Positions 38,201 to 48,800 of a DNA stretch of 64,000 nt are shown here, one piece after another. Both the position numbers and the translations under genes were made by a program. Origin of the DNA: Eretmocerus hayati. Taxonomy: Eukaryota > Arthropoda > Insecta > Hymenoptera > Aphelinidae. Under the pieces are notes generated by a model, which saw nothing but the letters and a program-made list of their open reading frames with translations, was not told where the DNA came from and searched no databases. Position 1 is the stretch's first letter. Each line of letters starts with the position of its first letter. Location: contig CM056743.1 in the NCBI GenBank assembly GCA_029851415.1, positions 10,470,727-10,534,726 on the forward strand, read 5' to 3'.

Positions 38201-38746
38201 GAGATCGTCCACTGTCATTCAGCGCAGGTGTTCACCGTCGACCGTCCCGGAAACACCGCCCTGAAGGTGCACATCTCGCAGGTCAAGCGAGACCACACAG
38301 CTCCAGCCCCTCCTGCGGCTGAACCTGGGTCACCATCCCCCGCAACCAGCGGCGCCAAGGATGCAGACGGACCCCGAATCGAGCGGCCACATCCGCCGAC
38401 CACACCTGCCGGTGGGGACGCCCACTTGTCCGAGGACCAAGGTCGGAATGGATCCGCAACCGTCCCCATTGCCACGACCCCTGATCGTGCGCAGGACGAC
38501 ATCGCAAACCACGTCGAGGAGGACTCCCCGACAAACGTTGCCGAGGTGGACATCTTGGCAGAACCATACCCAGGGGTAGCGGATGCGCCCCGAGTCCTGA
38601 GCAACCAGCAATGGAAGCGACGTAGAGGGCGACCTACCTTAGCAGAAGCAGCACGGAGAGAAGCCGAGCGCAAGCTCGCCTACCCACCGCCTAGCCACCG
38701 CTACAACTTGAGGAGTAGGAGGAATCCCCCAGCTCCGGAACAATAA
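35165..38746 (+). CDS. Gypsy pol (protease, reverse transcriptase, RNase H, integrase)
   Basis: Read after the -1 frameshift, about 1193 residues; the open frame itself begins upstream of 35108. Aspartic protease: LVDSAASDNFI (DSA in place of DSG, near 35309). Reverse transcriptase: FRFCVDFRRIN, TTIDLRKCYWQIP, and FQDD as the catalytic box (near 36266). RNase H: LQTDASDAGMGAVLF ... NERECLAVIWALRKY ... LRTDNQALKW. Integrase: HHCC zinc finger (HHFH ... CGPC), then the DDE core LDLMGPYPR / LSDNAPQFKG / NPTERRNQEIKK. A GPY/F-like segment (KWEGPYEIV) follows. The tail is Pro-rich and basic. I see no chromodomain and no frame interruption, so it is probably functional. Confidence 0.93.
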   Translation: MAGSGECCGHTRFDTCSPAISAAAADATGLHAANLDIWIGGKLVAALVDSAASDNFISPRCIPDGAIVQRIQPRGAKLASSGTEMRVQATCTLAVRIQNFECDVKFFVAEELRPAAILGRRWLKEVKAVHDHDLDCLYLGTSKRIRVFLGRAPDGPSTHLQEQVWSKVNHGFSNEYVDQFKEIMMRHVRIFDDSAPLARTPFIMQEIRVTDRRPFKIPPYRYSAEKKRAIGDMVKQMLADGVVEAASSPYSSPIVLVDKHDGTFRFCVDFRRINSVTEDAGQPNPVIHEVLKEIGGATIFTTIDLRKCYWQIPLTEDSKQFTAFCTPDGGQYVFNVAAFGLKNSGRTCNQLIGMEVLLGLLGEFCLNFQDDIVIFSHSWSDHLVHVAKVLERLSMYGLACAIDKCHFGKDRLEFLGHVVSTDHNEAKMEHIRAVLEFAPPRNKKDLQRFLGIANWLREYIPNFSEIAAPMTELLKGKSWKWTQAAQASMDVVKEAFKKPLKLHRPRLDQRFYLQTDASDAGMGAVLFQLGPEGERHVISYASAKFTTTERGYHSNERECLAVIWALRKYKHLLEDAPFTLRTDNQALKWLDRVKDERGKLTRWAMFLSRSSFSVKHVPGRENQLPDALSCAPGDEDFEDQEHDYDALTPPVSSPPSDELITACVECNWLDDYLRQAQDDTRELPQGPEWSTHDGLLSYCRDPANPRIYVPESARDVVLHHFHNDPLAGHPGAAETLRQIRGEYYWPGLRNDVRQHVRACGPCNLTKAARPADAGANIARKPKRPWEQVALDLMGPYPRTPRGKRFILVVTDLFSRWTEAFPISSSTTEVIANVLETEVFQRWGYPGAVLSDNAPQFKGAKWLRLCDKWQVEVWTTPAYHPQANPTERRNQEIKKGLRLALLPYQHQTNWDLEVPRILFAMRRRCNAATGFSPSELLLGHNIARPGKRVSPRSDDLETRIAAANQAQDHFTSSWGPSDEVFTEGDMVFIKTHPLSKAADNFNAGLAPKWEGPYEIVHCHSAQVFTVDRPGNTALKVHISQVKRDHTAPAPPAAEPGSPSPATSGAKDADGPRIERPHPPTTPAGGDAHLSEDQGRNGSATVPIATTPDRAQDDIANHVEEDSPTNVAEVDILAEPYPGVADAPRVLSNQQWKRRRGRPTLAEAARREAERKLAYPPPSHRYNLRSRRNPPAPEQ

Positions 38747-38912
38747 TTAAGTATGACTATCTGGCCAGAATATATAATCAATTATGTATAACCGAATTAT
38801 GTACCTTAGAATTAGTTTTGTCGAATAAAAAGTCGACAAGGTACCGAATGCGATGCACACTCGCGGCACTTTTCATGCAAAAATAATATCCGCGTCGATC
38901 CCCCGGACGATT
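38747..38912 (+). other. Gypsy 3' untranslated segment
   Basis: A short stretch between the pol stop and the 3' LTR. I do not see a strong polypurine tract; the nearest candidate is a poor ATCCCCCGGA region at about 38898-38907, or the purine run AGGAGTAGGAGGAA at the pol end. Confidence 0.5.
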
Positions 38913-40115
38913 TGACGTGGGTATACCCCCGCATTTATTTTTCTTTTGATCGTCGCGAATATGTAATTTTCCCACATGATTCTAACTCGTTAATGCAGCA
39001 CGCATTCCGTACGCCGCCGGAACGTACACTCGACATATGAATTTGTTCAATCATTTTTGTACGCCTCCCAAGCGTACACGCTAACACCGTTCCAGGCTAT
39101 AAATCAAGTAACGATCCCTATGTACGCCGCTCGGGCGTACATTCGGGTATATTTCAAATCTTTAAGGCAAATTCCGTACGCTCCTCCAGCGTACAAACTC
39201 CGCGTTATGCCGGCCATAAATCTCTCAGTATACTTTCGTACGCTCCCCGAGCGTACAACCCAATGAGTCATAAATCATTAGATCCATTCTGTACGCTTCT
39301 TGGGCGTACACCTTCCGCGTAGGTTTGATACCAGTGTACGTCTCCGCGACGTACACTTTGCATTACTAATCCGACATCGAAAGAATTGTACGCTTCCGCA
39401 GCGTACACTCGGCATGTGTTACAGAATATTGTACGTCTCCGAGACGTACAAGAAGGTGCTCGCATAGGTGGATGTACGCTCACACGACGTACACATCTTA
39501 TGGAGCATAAGGATTGTACGCTTCCGGAGCGTACAAACATAGGCAGACCACGGGTATATAAGACCGCGCTCGCGAAGCCCATCATCATCAGTCTTCTCCA
39601 GCTCGCCGTCGCGACGCTGTCTCCACGACACTCGGCCCAGCCGTGGCCTCGACGAACCCGACTCAACGTGCCCCGCCGCGACCGTACCAAGTTGCCCCGG
39701 TGGCATGAGTGACCAAGTGTGCATAGTGTTTGTGTTTCGCACCTCGAGTACCGAGTCGCAATTGTATCTTGAAACTGTGAGAATTATTCGAGTGCCTAAC
39801 CCCGTCCCTAATCCAACGACGTCGTGAGGACGCCCACGCACCTTGACCGGACGGATGGACCGTCCCAGTCAACGACAGAGACGTTCCAAAACCTACGTAC
39901 CCCGCTCCGAAGAGAAGCACCGACGAGACCTCTACGGACTTCAACAGGCCAAACGCTTGGCGCTGCTCGGAGCGTTGAAAGCCGAGGCCTCCACTCAACA
40001 AAACAAGACTGCTCAACCCTCAACTATCTCGTCTCCGCCCAGCGAGACGCGGGAGTGAATTTATTTTCATTCTCATTGACGAGGTTTCCCGCAAGCGGAA
40101 TTCCGAGCCCCGTCA
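38913..40115 (+). repeat. Gypsy 3' LTR
   Basis: Same sequence as the 5' LTR at an offset of 6197 bp, with one difference found (T at 39115). The eleven palindromes and TATA box are repeated. Confidence 0.93.
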
Positions 40116-41725
40116 ATTCGATGTCCATTAATTTTTTGTTTCAGTAAAGAATCGCATATTTTACGAGCACGCTCTTCTGTGCAACGCGAATATGTTATTC
40201 TGGTTCGCGATTTGCATCCCAATTTGCGAGATCTTTTTGCTAAAATCCGTATGACTCTTTTCCATTTCCTTTTCTCTGATTTATCATTGACCGTTGACAT
40301 TTTCTTCGAGCTTGTACTTTTAGTAGAAAAATATTTACGAAGATTCCATAAGAACAGAAGATAGAACATCATCGTCATAAATAAACCGTTTTGGGAGGTG
40401 CTATCAGTGGAGCTGTTTGAAGAATTATCGCTCTCAGAATCAGTACGCGTTTCGGAACTACTCTGTGACGCGGACCTCGAAGTGTCTGTACTGCCAGGGC
40501 GAGGACGTTTAGTATTTTGTTTTCCAACCTTTTTCTTTGACGACGCGTTGCTATCGGAATCACTTTGTTCGTCACTACTTGATCGAGACTTACAAGATTC
40601 GGAATTTTGGCTTTCAGTGCTGGTGTTGTTAACTTTTCTCTTTCTTTTCTTGACTCTACGTGGCAACGCGTTGCACTGGGAGTCACTTTGCTGTTCAGAA
40701 CCTGGTGGGGTTTCAGAAGAGTCACAATTCTCACTTTCAGAACTGAGGCTCTTCATACTTCCTCCTCTTTCTTCCACGACTTGTGAATCTTTAGAAATCG
40801 ACTGGTTATTCTCATGACAAACCATTTCGCGTTGTTGATGAGATTCTGACTCGATACGATCTAAATTCAAATTTCCTGCATTCTCAAATGTAACTTGCGA
40901 AGATGGGCTTAGGTCACGAGGCAAACATTCGCTGAAATCACTTGGGCAATTAATTTGTGAAAACGACGGAGCATACATGTCTCGACTGTCAAAGCTTGCA
41001 TTGTTAATTTCGTGATTTGCGTCAAATTTTTCCATTAAATACATTTTGCCAGAGTTAGAAAACTCATCGCCGCGACTATGAATTTCTGTAGCAATCCCGA
41101 CAACGATAGTTTTCGTGTTTGATAATTTTTTCACAGGGGAATTTTGATCTCGCCATGACAATACATTATCATTACTGACCACGCACTCGTTACAATTTTC
41201 CAAATGCTCACTCGGATGTAGTGGAGTATTTGAACTGCGTCCATCACATTTTCGTGATTGCTCAATTAATTGAGATTTTTTGGAGTGCAATTTATCATCA
41301 ATAAAACTGCCTTGGCAACTTTCCTTTGACTTGTCAACAAGTACACTAAAGTCCGAGGTCATATTGAATGGCAGTTCTAATACTCCACCTTCATCAGTTG
41401 AGCTATTGATACTAGTATCGATTGAAATATTGGGTGTAACGTCATGAGATTCATTTGATAACGGTTCATTCTCGGAGATTACATGTGGTTCAGGGATCAT
41501 ACCTTGTACAGATGAGTCGGGCAGAGGACTGGAACACCCATTCTCATGCACCTCTGATTGCTCATTGCAATCGCTCGAGGTCCCTTTTCTGTTTGTGCGG
41601 ACACTGCGGAACGATATTCCTCGATAATTGCGCAGTAATTTTCTCCAACTATCTGAGCTTATCACAAGCCTCGCGGACGCAAAATACTTGTTCTCTTGTG
41701 TACTCGCATTCAACGACTTTTGCAA
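40116..41725 (-). pseudogene. N-terminal part of the same Mutator-like gene, cut by the Gypsy element
   Basis: An open minus-strand frame of about 536 native residues runs into the Gypsy 3' LTR, which adds a short foreign tail and a stop at 40073. It is Ser/Asp/Glu-rich (DSSVQ, SDEQSDSDSN) and becomes basic near its end (KWKRVIRILAKRSRKL), as in front of the transposase domain of related proteins. There is no ATG at the head of the frame. A possible first exon at about 41822-41781 (begins MAIVYSSFVENLH) could splice to AAG/TCG near 41717. A hydrophobic stretch (MTMMFYLLFLWNL, about 40380) is odd for this protein and might be an unspliced intron. With the element present this half can only make a truncated protein lacking the transposase. 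Confidence 0.7.
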
Positions 41726-44700
41726 ATTTGGAAAATATTATGTCGTGCGTATGATAAATGGTACACCCTATGCAAATTTTCAACAAAACTTGAGTAAACA
41801 ATTGCCATCCACTCGGCGCCAGAAAGGGAGAAATGTTTGAGCGTTGGACGAAACTGTATTAGCTCGGCAAGTTATTTGCGTCCACGAGTCTGGTCGCGTG
41901 AACACTCTGTCATTTATCAAAATATTGAATTAATGGAGTGCTGATACTCATTGAATAGGCAGCTAAACGATATCAGGCCCTGGTTTAATCAAAGCGAAAG
42001 AAGCATGTTGTTCATCTTTTTAAACTTTGGCTGTTCCGTTGTGGAAAACGTGCCAACGTCAAATATTGAGTAGAAAATATTGAGGTTATTGGTTTGACTC
42101 CTTCGCGTGTACATAAACTCAATAATTATCAAGGGATCATACGCTATATCGATAGGTAATTGGGACTAGGATATTTATGTAACCATGGCTATAGGGTAAG
42201 TCGTACAAATCGTCGACATTTGCCCGCATGTACGTGGGAAGTGAATGCCATTCATACTCCAGCATTGCTTCAAATTGTTGTTAAGATATAGAAAGTTGCA
42301 AAACCATTTGAAATGAAGCATCACCTCTCTGTCAAGGGCTTCACAGAAATCGAAAAAGCGTTGTAATGCACTACTGTCACAAATGGATGGCAATAACTTG
42401 TAAGGGACAGGTTCGATTTTGGTATTTTTGAAGCCTGGGTAAATATTCCATTATAAAGTTGCACTGATATGACTGACAACGGAGCAACTTGTAACTGAGG
42501 AGGAACGACTGAAAAATCGCGTATCTCAACTTTCCAATTATTCTGTACAAGCCCTGGAGAGCCTCAACTTGATTAGGTGAGTGAAAGAGCAGAAACCCTG
42601 GCGCACGGAAAACTGAGCAGATGACCTTATACGCACACAAAGGGTACACGGTTGGTTGAGATAACCTCAATCTCGAAAGTGCTTATAATTTGAAACTTTT
42701 ATCAATTGGCTTCGACTACACGGTGAAAGGAACTGCTACCAAAAACACAGCGAGCATTGCACGGATTTAGGTATTTTTTGGAAAAGTGTAGTCTTATCGC
42801 TAGGATCGGTATCTCGCGATTTACAAAGGCCCTAGATCCGTGAGACCTAAGTAGAACACGTTTTTAGTTTCTACGGGTAAAAATACATAAGAGAAGGTCA
42901 GTCATGTAATGACTCAGGCGAAGAAAATAGTGTGCGCTCTATCGCCTCACTTTCGGGAGGACCATCAAAACGTCATGTTCTTCTTAATTTTTCAGAAATA
43001 TCAAGGACTCTTACTCCATCACAAAATAACATTCCTCGGCAGTTTGGGGCTGACTCCCCATTCGAGCGCAAAAAAGTGAAAACTGTGTAAGCCTAAGCGT
43101 AACATTCTGGACAGAGTTCACTTTGTCCAGTGGCTATATAACACATAGCTTCCTTATCATGGCGGATAAAAATGTTAGAAAAAGGGCGGAAAACTATGTT
43201 TCGATTTACAACACCTTTGGTCCACGTCACTCAATTATGACGTACCTGAATCAATTTTGTAGATTTTCGAACAAGCTTCAAGATGAACTATATCACGTAT
43301 CAAAAAGTGGACATGCACCGAAGTTTCATGCGAAACAATAATAGCGAAAAAGGGTCGAAAAAAACGTTTTTATCCATTTTTCTTAATCTTGAAGGCTCTT
43401 GCTTCACTGGTGAAACTAAATTGTTATGATACAGTGAAAAGATTTCCGTATTTTCTCATCAAAAGACAGTGAAATTTCATCATCGCGAAGCGATTCTCGA
43501 GAAAAATTAGTTATCGGCCATAGATGGATATATGGTCGGATAGGTACACTATGAAGCAAAAAACTGTAAAATTTCACAATTAGAATCTGCAGGAATCATC
43601 TCGATAGATATATCTGCGATTTTTGCAGATAAGTATCTAATTGCAGCATATGAGTATTCAATTTTAACACATGAATTCGTACTCTACAACATCTGAAAAT
43701 GTAGATCTTAGACTTGGCATAAATATTTGCATTTGAATCTGTCAATTCTACGAATTTAAGATGTGAACTATGAAATGCCGCAGAAAATACCCTGACGCGC
43801 GGGGATATGTGAGGAAATACGGTAGAAAGTTATTTTCTGGATGCATTTGCGATTCCTTTTCTTGCGGAAGCTTTGAACAGCAGTATAGACTCACGGGGTC
43901 AAGAAATTTCATCACACTCTAAATCAACAACCAATAATGGATTTCAAAAGTCTAATCTTTCTAAAGTTTCTGGAACAGAAGAAATTTTTCCCAAAAAAGT
44001 ATGGGTTTTGATGACATGCTGAGGTTTACCATTTCTTTTCAAAATATGGCGAAGAACGTGAGCCAATTTTTCGCAATAAAAATAATTTGCAATGCTCTAT
44101 GATAAATTGTTGCCAATATTTTCTGGTAAACCGTTATGACTCAGCACTACCAAAAACACGTTGAGTAATCATGCACGAGAAAACGAAACGCCATTAAATC
44201 CACCACACACAATATGCGGAAAGCCGTGGGAATTATTTTTGAGGCAAAAGTTTCTTTATTGCGTCCCTGTTCATTTCGCCCCCCCCCCTTTCCGACCCCT
44301 TAAACTGTAGATATCCGAGGAGATATCTAGATATCTTGACCCACTTCAATTTAGAGCTACGTAGCTTTAGTTACTTTCTTTTTGGGCCAAAACAAGTAGT
44401 TACCAACTGCAACGACTCACCAAAACTCGTCGGGGGCTGAAATACTTTTTTGACCCAAATAACAACCACTGGTGATGATTTTGGCCCCAAAGGATCACAC
44501 TTTTCTACGCGGAGTCACCCATATATATCTATACGCGCGCGCTTGTCGCATCAGCTGCGCACAGCGAAACTGGTGCAAACACTAATATATAGCAGACAGT
44601 GTACATGTGGCATATATATATATATATATACATGAGTGTACATGAGTACACCTGGACTGGACAGCTGCGGGACAGCTGGCCCTGCAGTACTATTGCCACT

Positions 44701-45243
44701 GGCATGGCATCATCCTAGGTTGGCATCACCTCACCGCAGGCGTCACTCGGCTATAGTTTATCGTACGTGATCGTACGAGCCTACGTAGCCGGTGTTTTGC
44801 GCGAGAATCGTGGCTTCCCGGTGAGAATGAGTGTGTTCGGGTCAGGTAAAAGTGTGTCTGAGGCCTGTGGTGAGTGCGTTGTGCTGAGCTATTACGTGTA
44901 CACCCGCGCGAAGTGCAAATTGGTGCAAATGTTCGTATGAGGACTAAGGAGGAAGCACCTTCCATGCCGTGAGCTCATGTCATGATTTGAACTTGTTATT
45001 CGTCATGATAGCTAAAATATTGTTTCGAACCATAAAATATGTCGTGTCAGAACAGTGTAAGGCCAGAAGGCTTGCTAGAGCTAGGGAACGCAAGAAAAAT
45101 ATTTCATAGTGTGTTTTCGTGGCGTGAGAGAGATTACAGCGTCTCTGCCCTATTCCAGGACATCTTTGTTTTTGTGTCTGTTCATAGTTATTCCACAAAA
45201 TATCCAATCTGTGGCGGATTGGTATGTTTTTTAAATTCAAAAT
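41726..45243. other. Intergenic DNA; promoter-like GC patch near its end
   Basis: No gene recognised from 41830 to 44500. An AT microsatellite is at about 44612-44631. From about 44640 to 44960 the sequence becomes GC-richer and free of long repeats, as a 5' UTR or promoter might be. If a gene starts there, the Copia element at 45244 sits in it or close by; I cannot identify it. Confidence 0.35.
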
Positions 45244-45773
45244 TGTTAGAATGTTCAAAAATGTATCGAGTGAAGTAAGATCGAGTTGCGTCATGCGGAC
45301 TAAACTCTGAATTAGATGACGCATGCGCTTTCGAATGATGCTCCGTCGTGCCGCGGTAGCTCTTATGGAAGTCCCGTGTTAAACGCTCGAATTCGGGTGC
45401 GCCGCGCTCTGTTTGAGCGATCTCTTATGAGAGTCTCATGTTAAAGGTTCGAAATATCGTGCGCCGCGCGCGCTTTTCGGGGTTTTATATGGGATTCCCG
45501 TGTTGGGGCGACGATCTGCGGCGCGCCACGCACAGCATTCTTAGCTTCACAAGACACCTCAGATATAATATAAAGGGGTCCGCTCGGCGGCGTTCTCTTT
45601 TTTACTTCTTCTTGCCGCTGCTTCGTTTGTTTCGTGGTTTCGAAGTGCTTTCTGCGTACCGCTTTTCTTTGAAATAAAAGTATAGTGAAAACATATTAAA
45701 ATCAAGTTTTCTCAGAAATTAGGAAAACCGGGATTTGGATGTGATCCAAATCCCGCCTCTAAAAATTCCAATA
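45244..45773 (+). repeat. Copia 5' LTR
   Basis: Starts TGTTAGAATG and ends CCAATA, so the end is TA rather than the usual CA; the position is fixed by the target duplication. TATAAAG lies at 45569-45575 and AATAAA at 45673-45678, outlining U3, R and U5. Confidence 0.9.
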
Positions 45774-45788
45774 GGTTATGGGCCCAGC
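45774..45788 (+). promoter_or_regulatory. Copia primer-binding site
   Basis: GGTTATGGGCCCAGC directly follows the LTR. This matches the Drosophila copia type, which is known to prime on an internal fragment of initiator tRNA-Met. Confidence 0.85.
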
Positions 45789-45853
45789 ATCTTTGCTGGA
45801 CACATTCTTTTCCGCGATTAAACTCAGTGACTAGAAGTGAATATTTATCAACG

Positions 45854-48800
45854 ATGGAAAAATCTGCCTGGAAGAGGAATATCAAGCAGTTTGATGGACA
45901 GAAGTATAATATCTGGAGAGAAAGAATCGAAGATTTATTGAGTGAACTCGATCTTCATGAAGTGATCCAAGAAGAGATTCCCGAAGACCCGGATGAATAT
46001 TGGAGCAAGAAGGATGCAAATGCAACCCGTGTGATCCGGGAATACCTCGCGGATTCAATTTTGCATATGGCAAACAGAGATTTGAAAGCCAAAGAAATAC
46101 TTCAAGCTCTGGATAATATTTATAGAAGAAAGAGTGCGGCGACACAACTTGCTGCGAGGAAGAAGTTGGCTAATTTAAAGCTATCCGGAGACACTACCTT
46201 AGTCCAACACTTAGTCATTTTTGATGAGCTGATTTATGAGTTATCGGCATCAGGGGCTCATATAGATGAGTGGGATAAAATCAACTATCTTTTGATGACT
46301 TTACCATCCAGCTACGACGGAGTCGTTACAGCTTTGGAGACGTTGGCTGAAGATGATATGACGATTGATTTTGTCAAAAGAAGATTGGAAGATCACGAAA
46401 CAAAACTGAAGAATGCGAATATTACAAGTGCTAAGGTTCTTGCTGTCGAGCAAGCTGACGGAAATCAGTTCAAGCGAAGAGGGTTTCACGGTGCAAAAAA
46501 TTACCCACAGCCCAATTCCGGAAGGAAACATTCCAAGAATAAATCTAAAGGAAATTGGAAGTCCAAGAAATCACGACCAAATGCAAAATCAAATATGAAG
46601 TGTTACCATTGTGGGCGAACGAATCATCTGATCAAGGATTGTTTCTATTATAAAAGAAATCAACAGCAACACGACAAGAATCAAGATTTGCAAACATTAC
46701 AAATGACAGAGCAGGTGCCAAACAGCAGCATTTCTGGATTTGCATTCATGACGATATCCAAAACAATGCAAAATTGCGATGGCGAGAATACTGTGACATT
46801 TATCCTGGATTCCGGAGCATCAGACCACATTATAAAAACGGATCGCTTATTCGCAAGTTTTGTCAACCTGGATCCACCCATGAGGATATCCATAGCAAGA
46901 AATGGCACTTACATCGCTGCATATAAAAAAGGAATCATCAATGTCAGGAGCACGCTGAATTTCGGAGGAACCTTGGAGAACATCCTATATTGCCCTGAAG
47001 TCCCATACAACTTACTGTCGGTCCAAAGGTTGCGGCAGGCTGGATTCGACATCTTATTCAACCAAAAGGGAGTGGAAATAAAAAAGGGAAGTAGCGTTGT
47101 CATACTTGGTAAACCCTTTCATAATCTGACATCGGTTGAATTTTTTATTGATTCAAAAAGATTGAGATCGAATGCCCATGCTTATAGTGTCTTGCATAAT
47201 AATTATGACTTATGGCATCAGCGTCTAGGCCACATCGGTCGTTCAAAATTCTTAGAACTGAAAAGTAATGGGATGATCGATGACATTCATGAAATTGACG
47301 ATGTTATACCTAGCGATGATTTATGCGAAGCTTGCATCGATGGAAAGCAAGCGAGATTACCATTTCAGAAAAGTAAAGATAAGAGCTATGTCAATAGGCC
47401 GCTTTTCATAGTTCATTCTGATGTTGCCGGTCCCATAAATCCATCATCAATAGATGACAAGAACTATTTTGTGCTATTTATTGATGAGTTCACGCACTAT
47501 TGCGTAACATACTTGATTGCGTACAAATCAGATGTTTTTAAAATATTCCAAGACTTCATATCAAAAGCTGAAGCACATTTTAATTCGAAAATAGTCAATT
47601 TGTACATTGATAATGGACGTGAATATTTGTCTAATGAGATGAAAGATTATTGCGTGCAAAAGGGCATAACATTCCACTTGACGGTCCCAAGAACCCCGCA
47701 ATTAAATGGCGTGGCTGAAAGAATGGTTCGTACAATAACTGAAAAGGCTCGTGCCATGATTCATGGATCGAAGTTAGATGAAAAATTTTGGGGAGAAGCT
47801 GTTTTAACAGCTACTTATTTATTGAATATTACTCCAACTAAAGCTTTAAAAGTGAGAAAAACTCCATACGAATTGTGGCATAATAGAAAGCCAAAAGTAA
47901 AGTTTTTGAGAGTGTTTGGGAGTACTCTTTACATTCATAATAAGATCAGAAAAACAAAATTTGAAAGAAAAACGAGTAAAGCCATTTTAGTGGGGTATGA
48001 ACCCAATGGATACAAAGCGTGGGATGTGGATAACGAGAAGTTCGTTACAGTCAGGGATGTAATTGTCGACGAGCGTAATTACTTAATATCTAGACCAGTA
48101 ACTGGACAAAAGAGAGGTGAGAGCTCTCGGTCAAATACTGATGCAACTGAAATGGCTTCAACATCAGAAAAGATCCAGAAAGTTGATGTAGTAAAATCAA
48201 CGGTTAACATAAATAATACAGCTCACCAGAAGCCCGATGAATCTGTGAGCATAACAGATGACGCACAAATTTCAGAATCTCAGACAAATATGGACCCTTT
48301 GAATGAAATTTCAGATCTTCGAAGAAGTAATAGAATCAAACGGCTGCCCCATATTAGCTACGATGAGGATACATCGGTTACTAATTTCCTTCTTTGTGCT
48401 CAATCTATCGCGTGCAAAATACCCCAGTCATTTTCAGAAATTCAAGTAAGTCGTGATAAAGAACATTGGGAACGGGCTGTGGAAGATGAAATAAATTCAT
48501 TATTAGTCAATGAAACTTGGACTTTAGTTCCAAGGCCTGCAAACAAAAACATCGTAGATTGCAAATGGGTATTCGCATTAAAAAACGATGAATTTGGTAA
48601 CCCGATGAAATATAAAGCCCGACTAGTCGCGCGTGGTTTCAGTCAAAAATATTTAGAGGACTATAACGAGACATTTGCTCCAGTGGCGCGTATTTCGAGT
48701 TTCAGATTCCTACTTGCTTTTGCTAATCAGTTCAATTTATTAATCCATCACATGGATGTAAAAACTGCGTTTTTGAACGGAAAATTGAAAGAAGAAATTT

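Larger units (their letters stand above)
32716..40115 (+). mobile_element. Full-length Gypsy (Ty3-like) LTR retrotransposon, 7.4 kb
   Basis: Two direct 1203-bp LTRs (32716-33918, 38913-40115) begin TGACG and end CGTCA. They flank a primer-binding site, gag, and a pol in the order PR-RT-RNaseH-IN, which is the Gypsy order. No env frame follows pol. The flanking tetranucleotides are ATAC (32712-32715) and ATTC (40116-40119), a target duplication with one mismatch. The only LTR difference I found is A at 32918 against T at 39115. Gag and pol frames are open, so the copy looks recent and possibly active. It is inserted antisense into the Mutator-like gene. Confidence 0.95.

Noticed and set aside
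38747..38912. An env gene after Gypsy pol
   Set aside because: Only about 166 bp before the 3' LTR and no frame.
43123..43341. 72-codon frame in intergenic DNA
   Set aside because: No domain and no splice partners; ordinary chance length.
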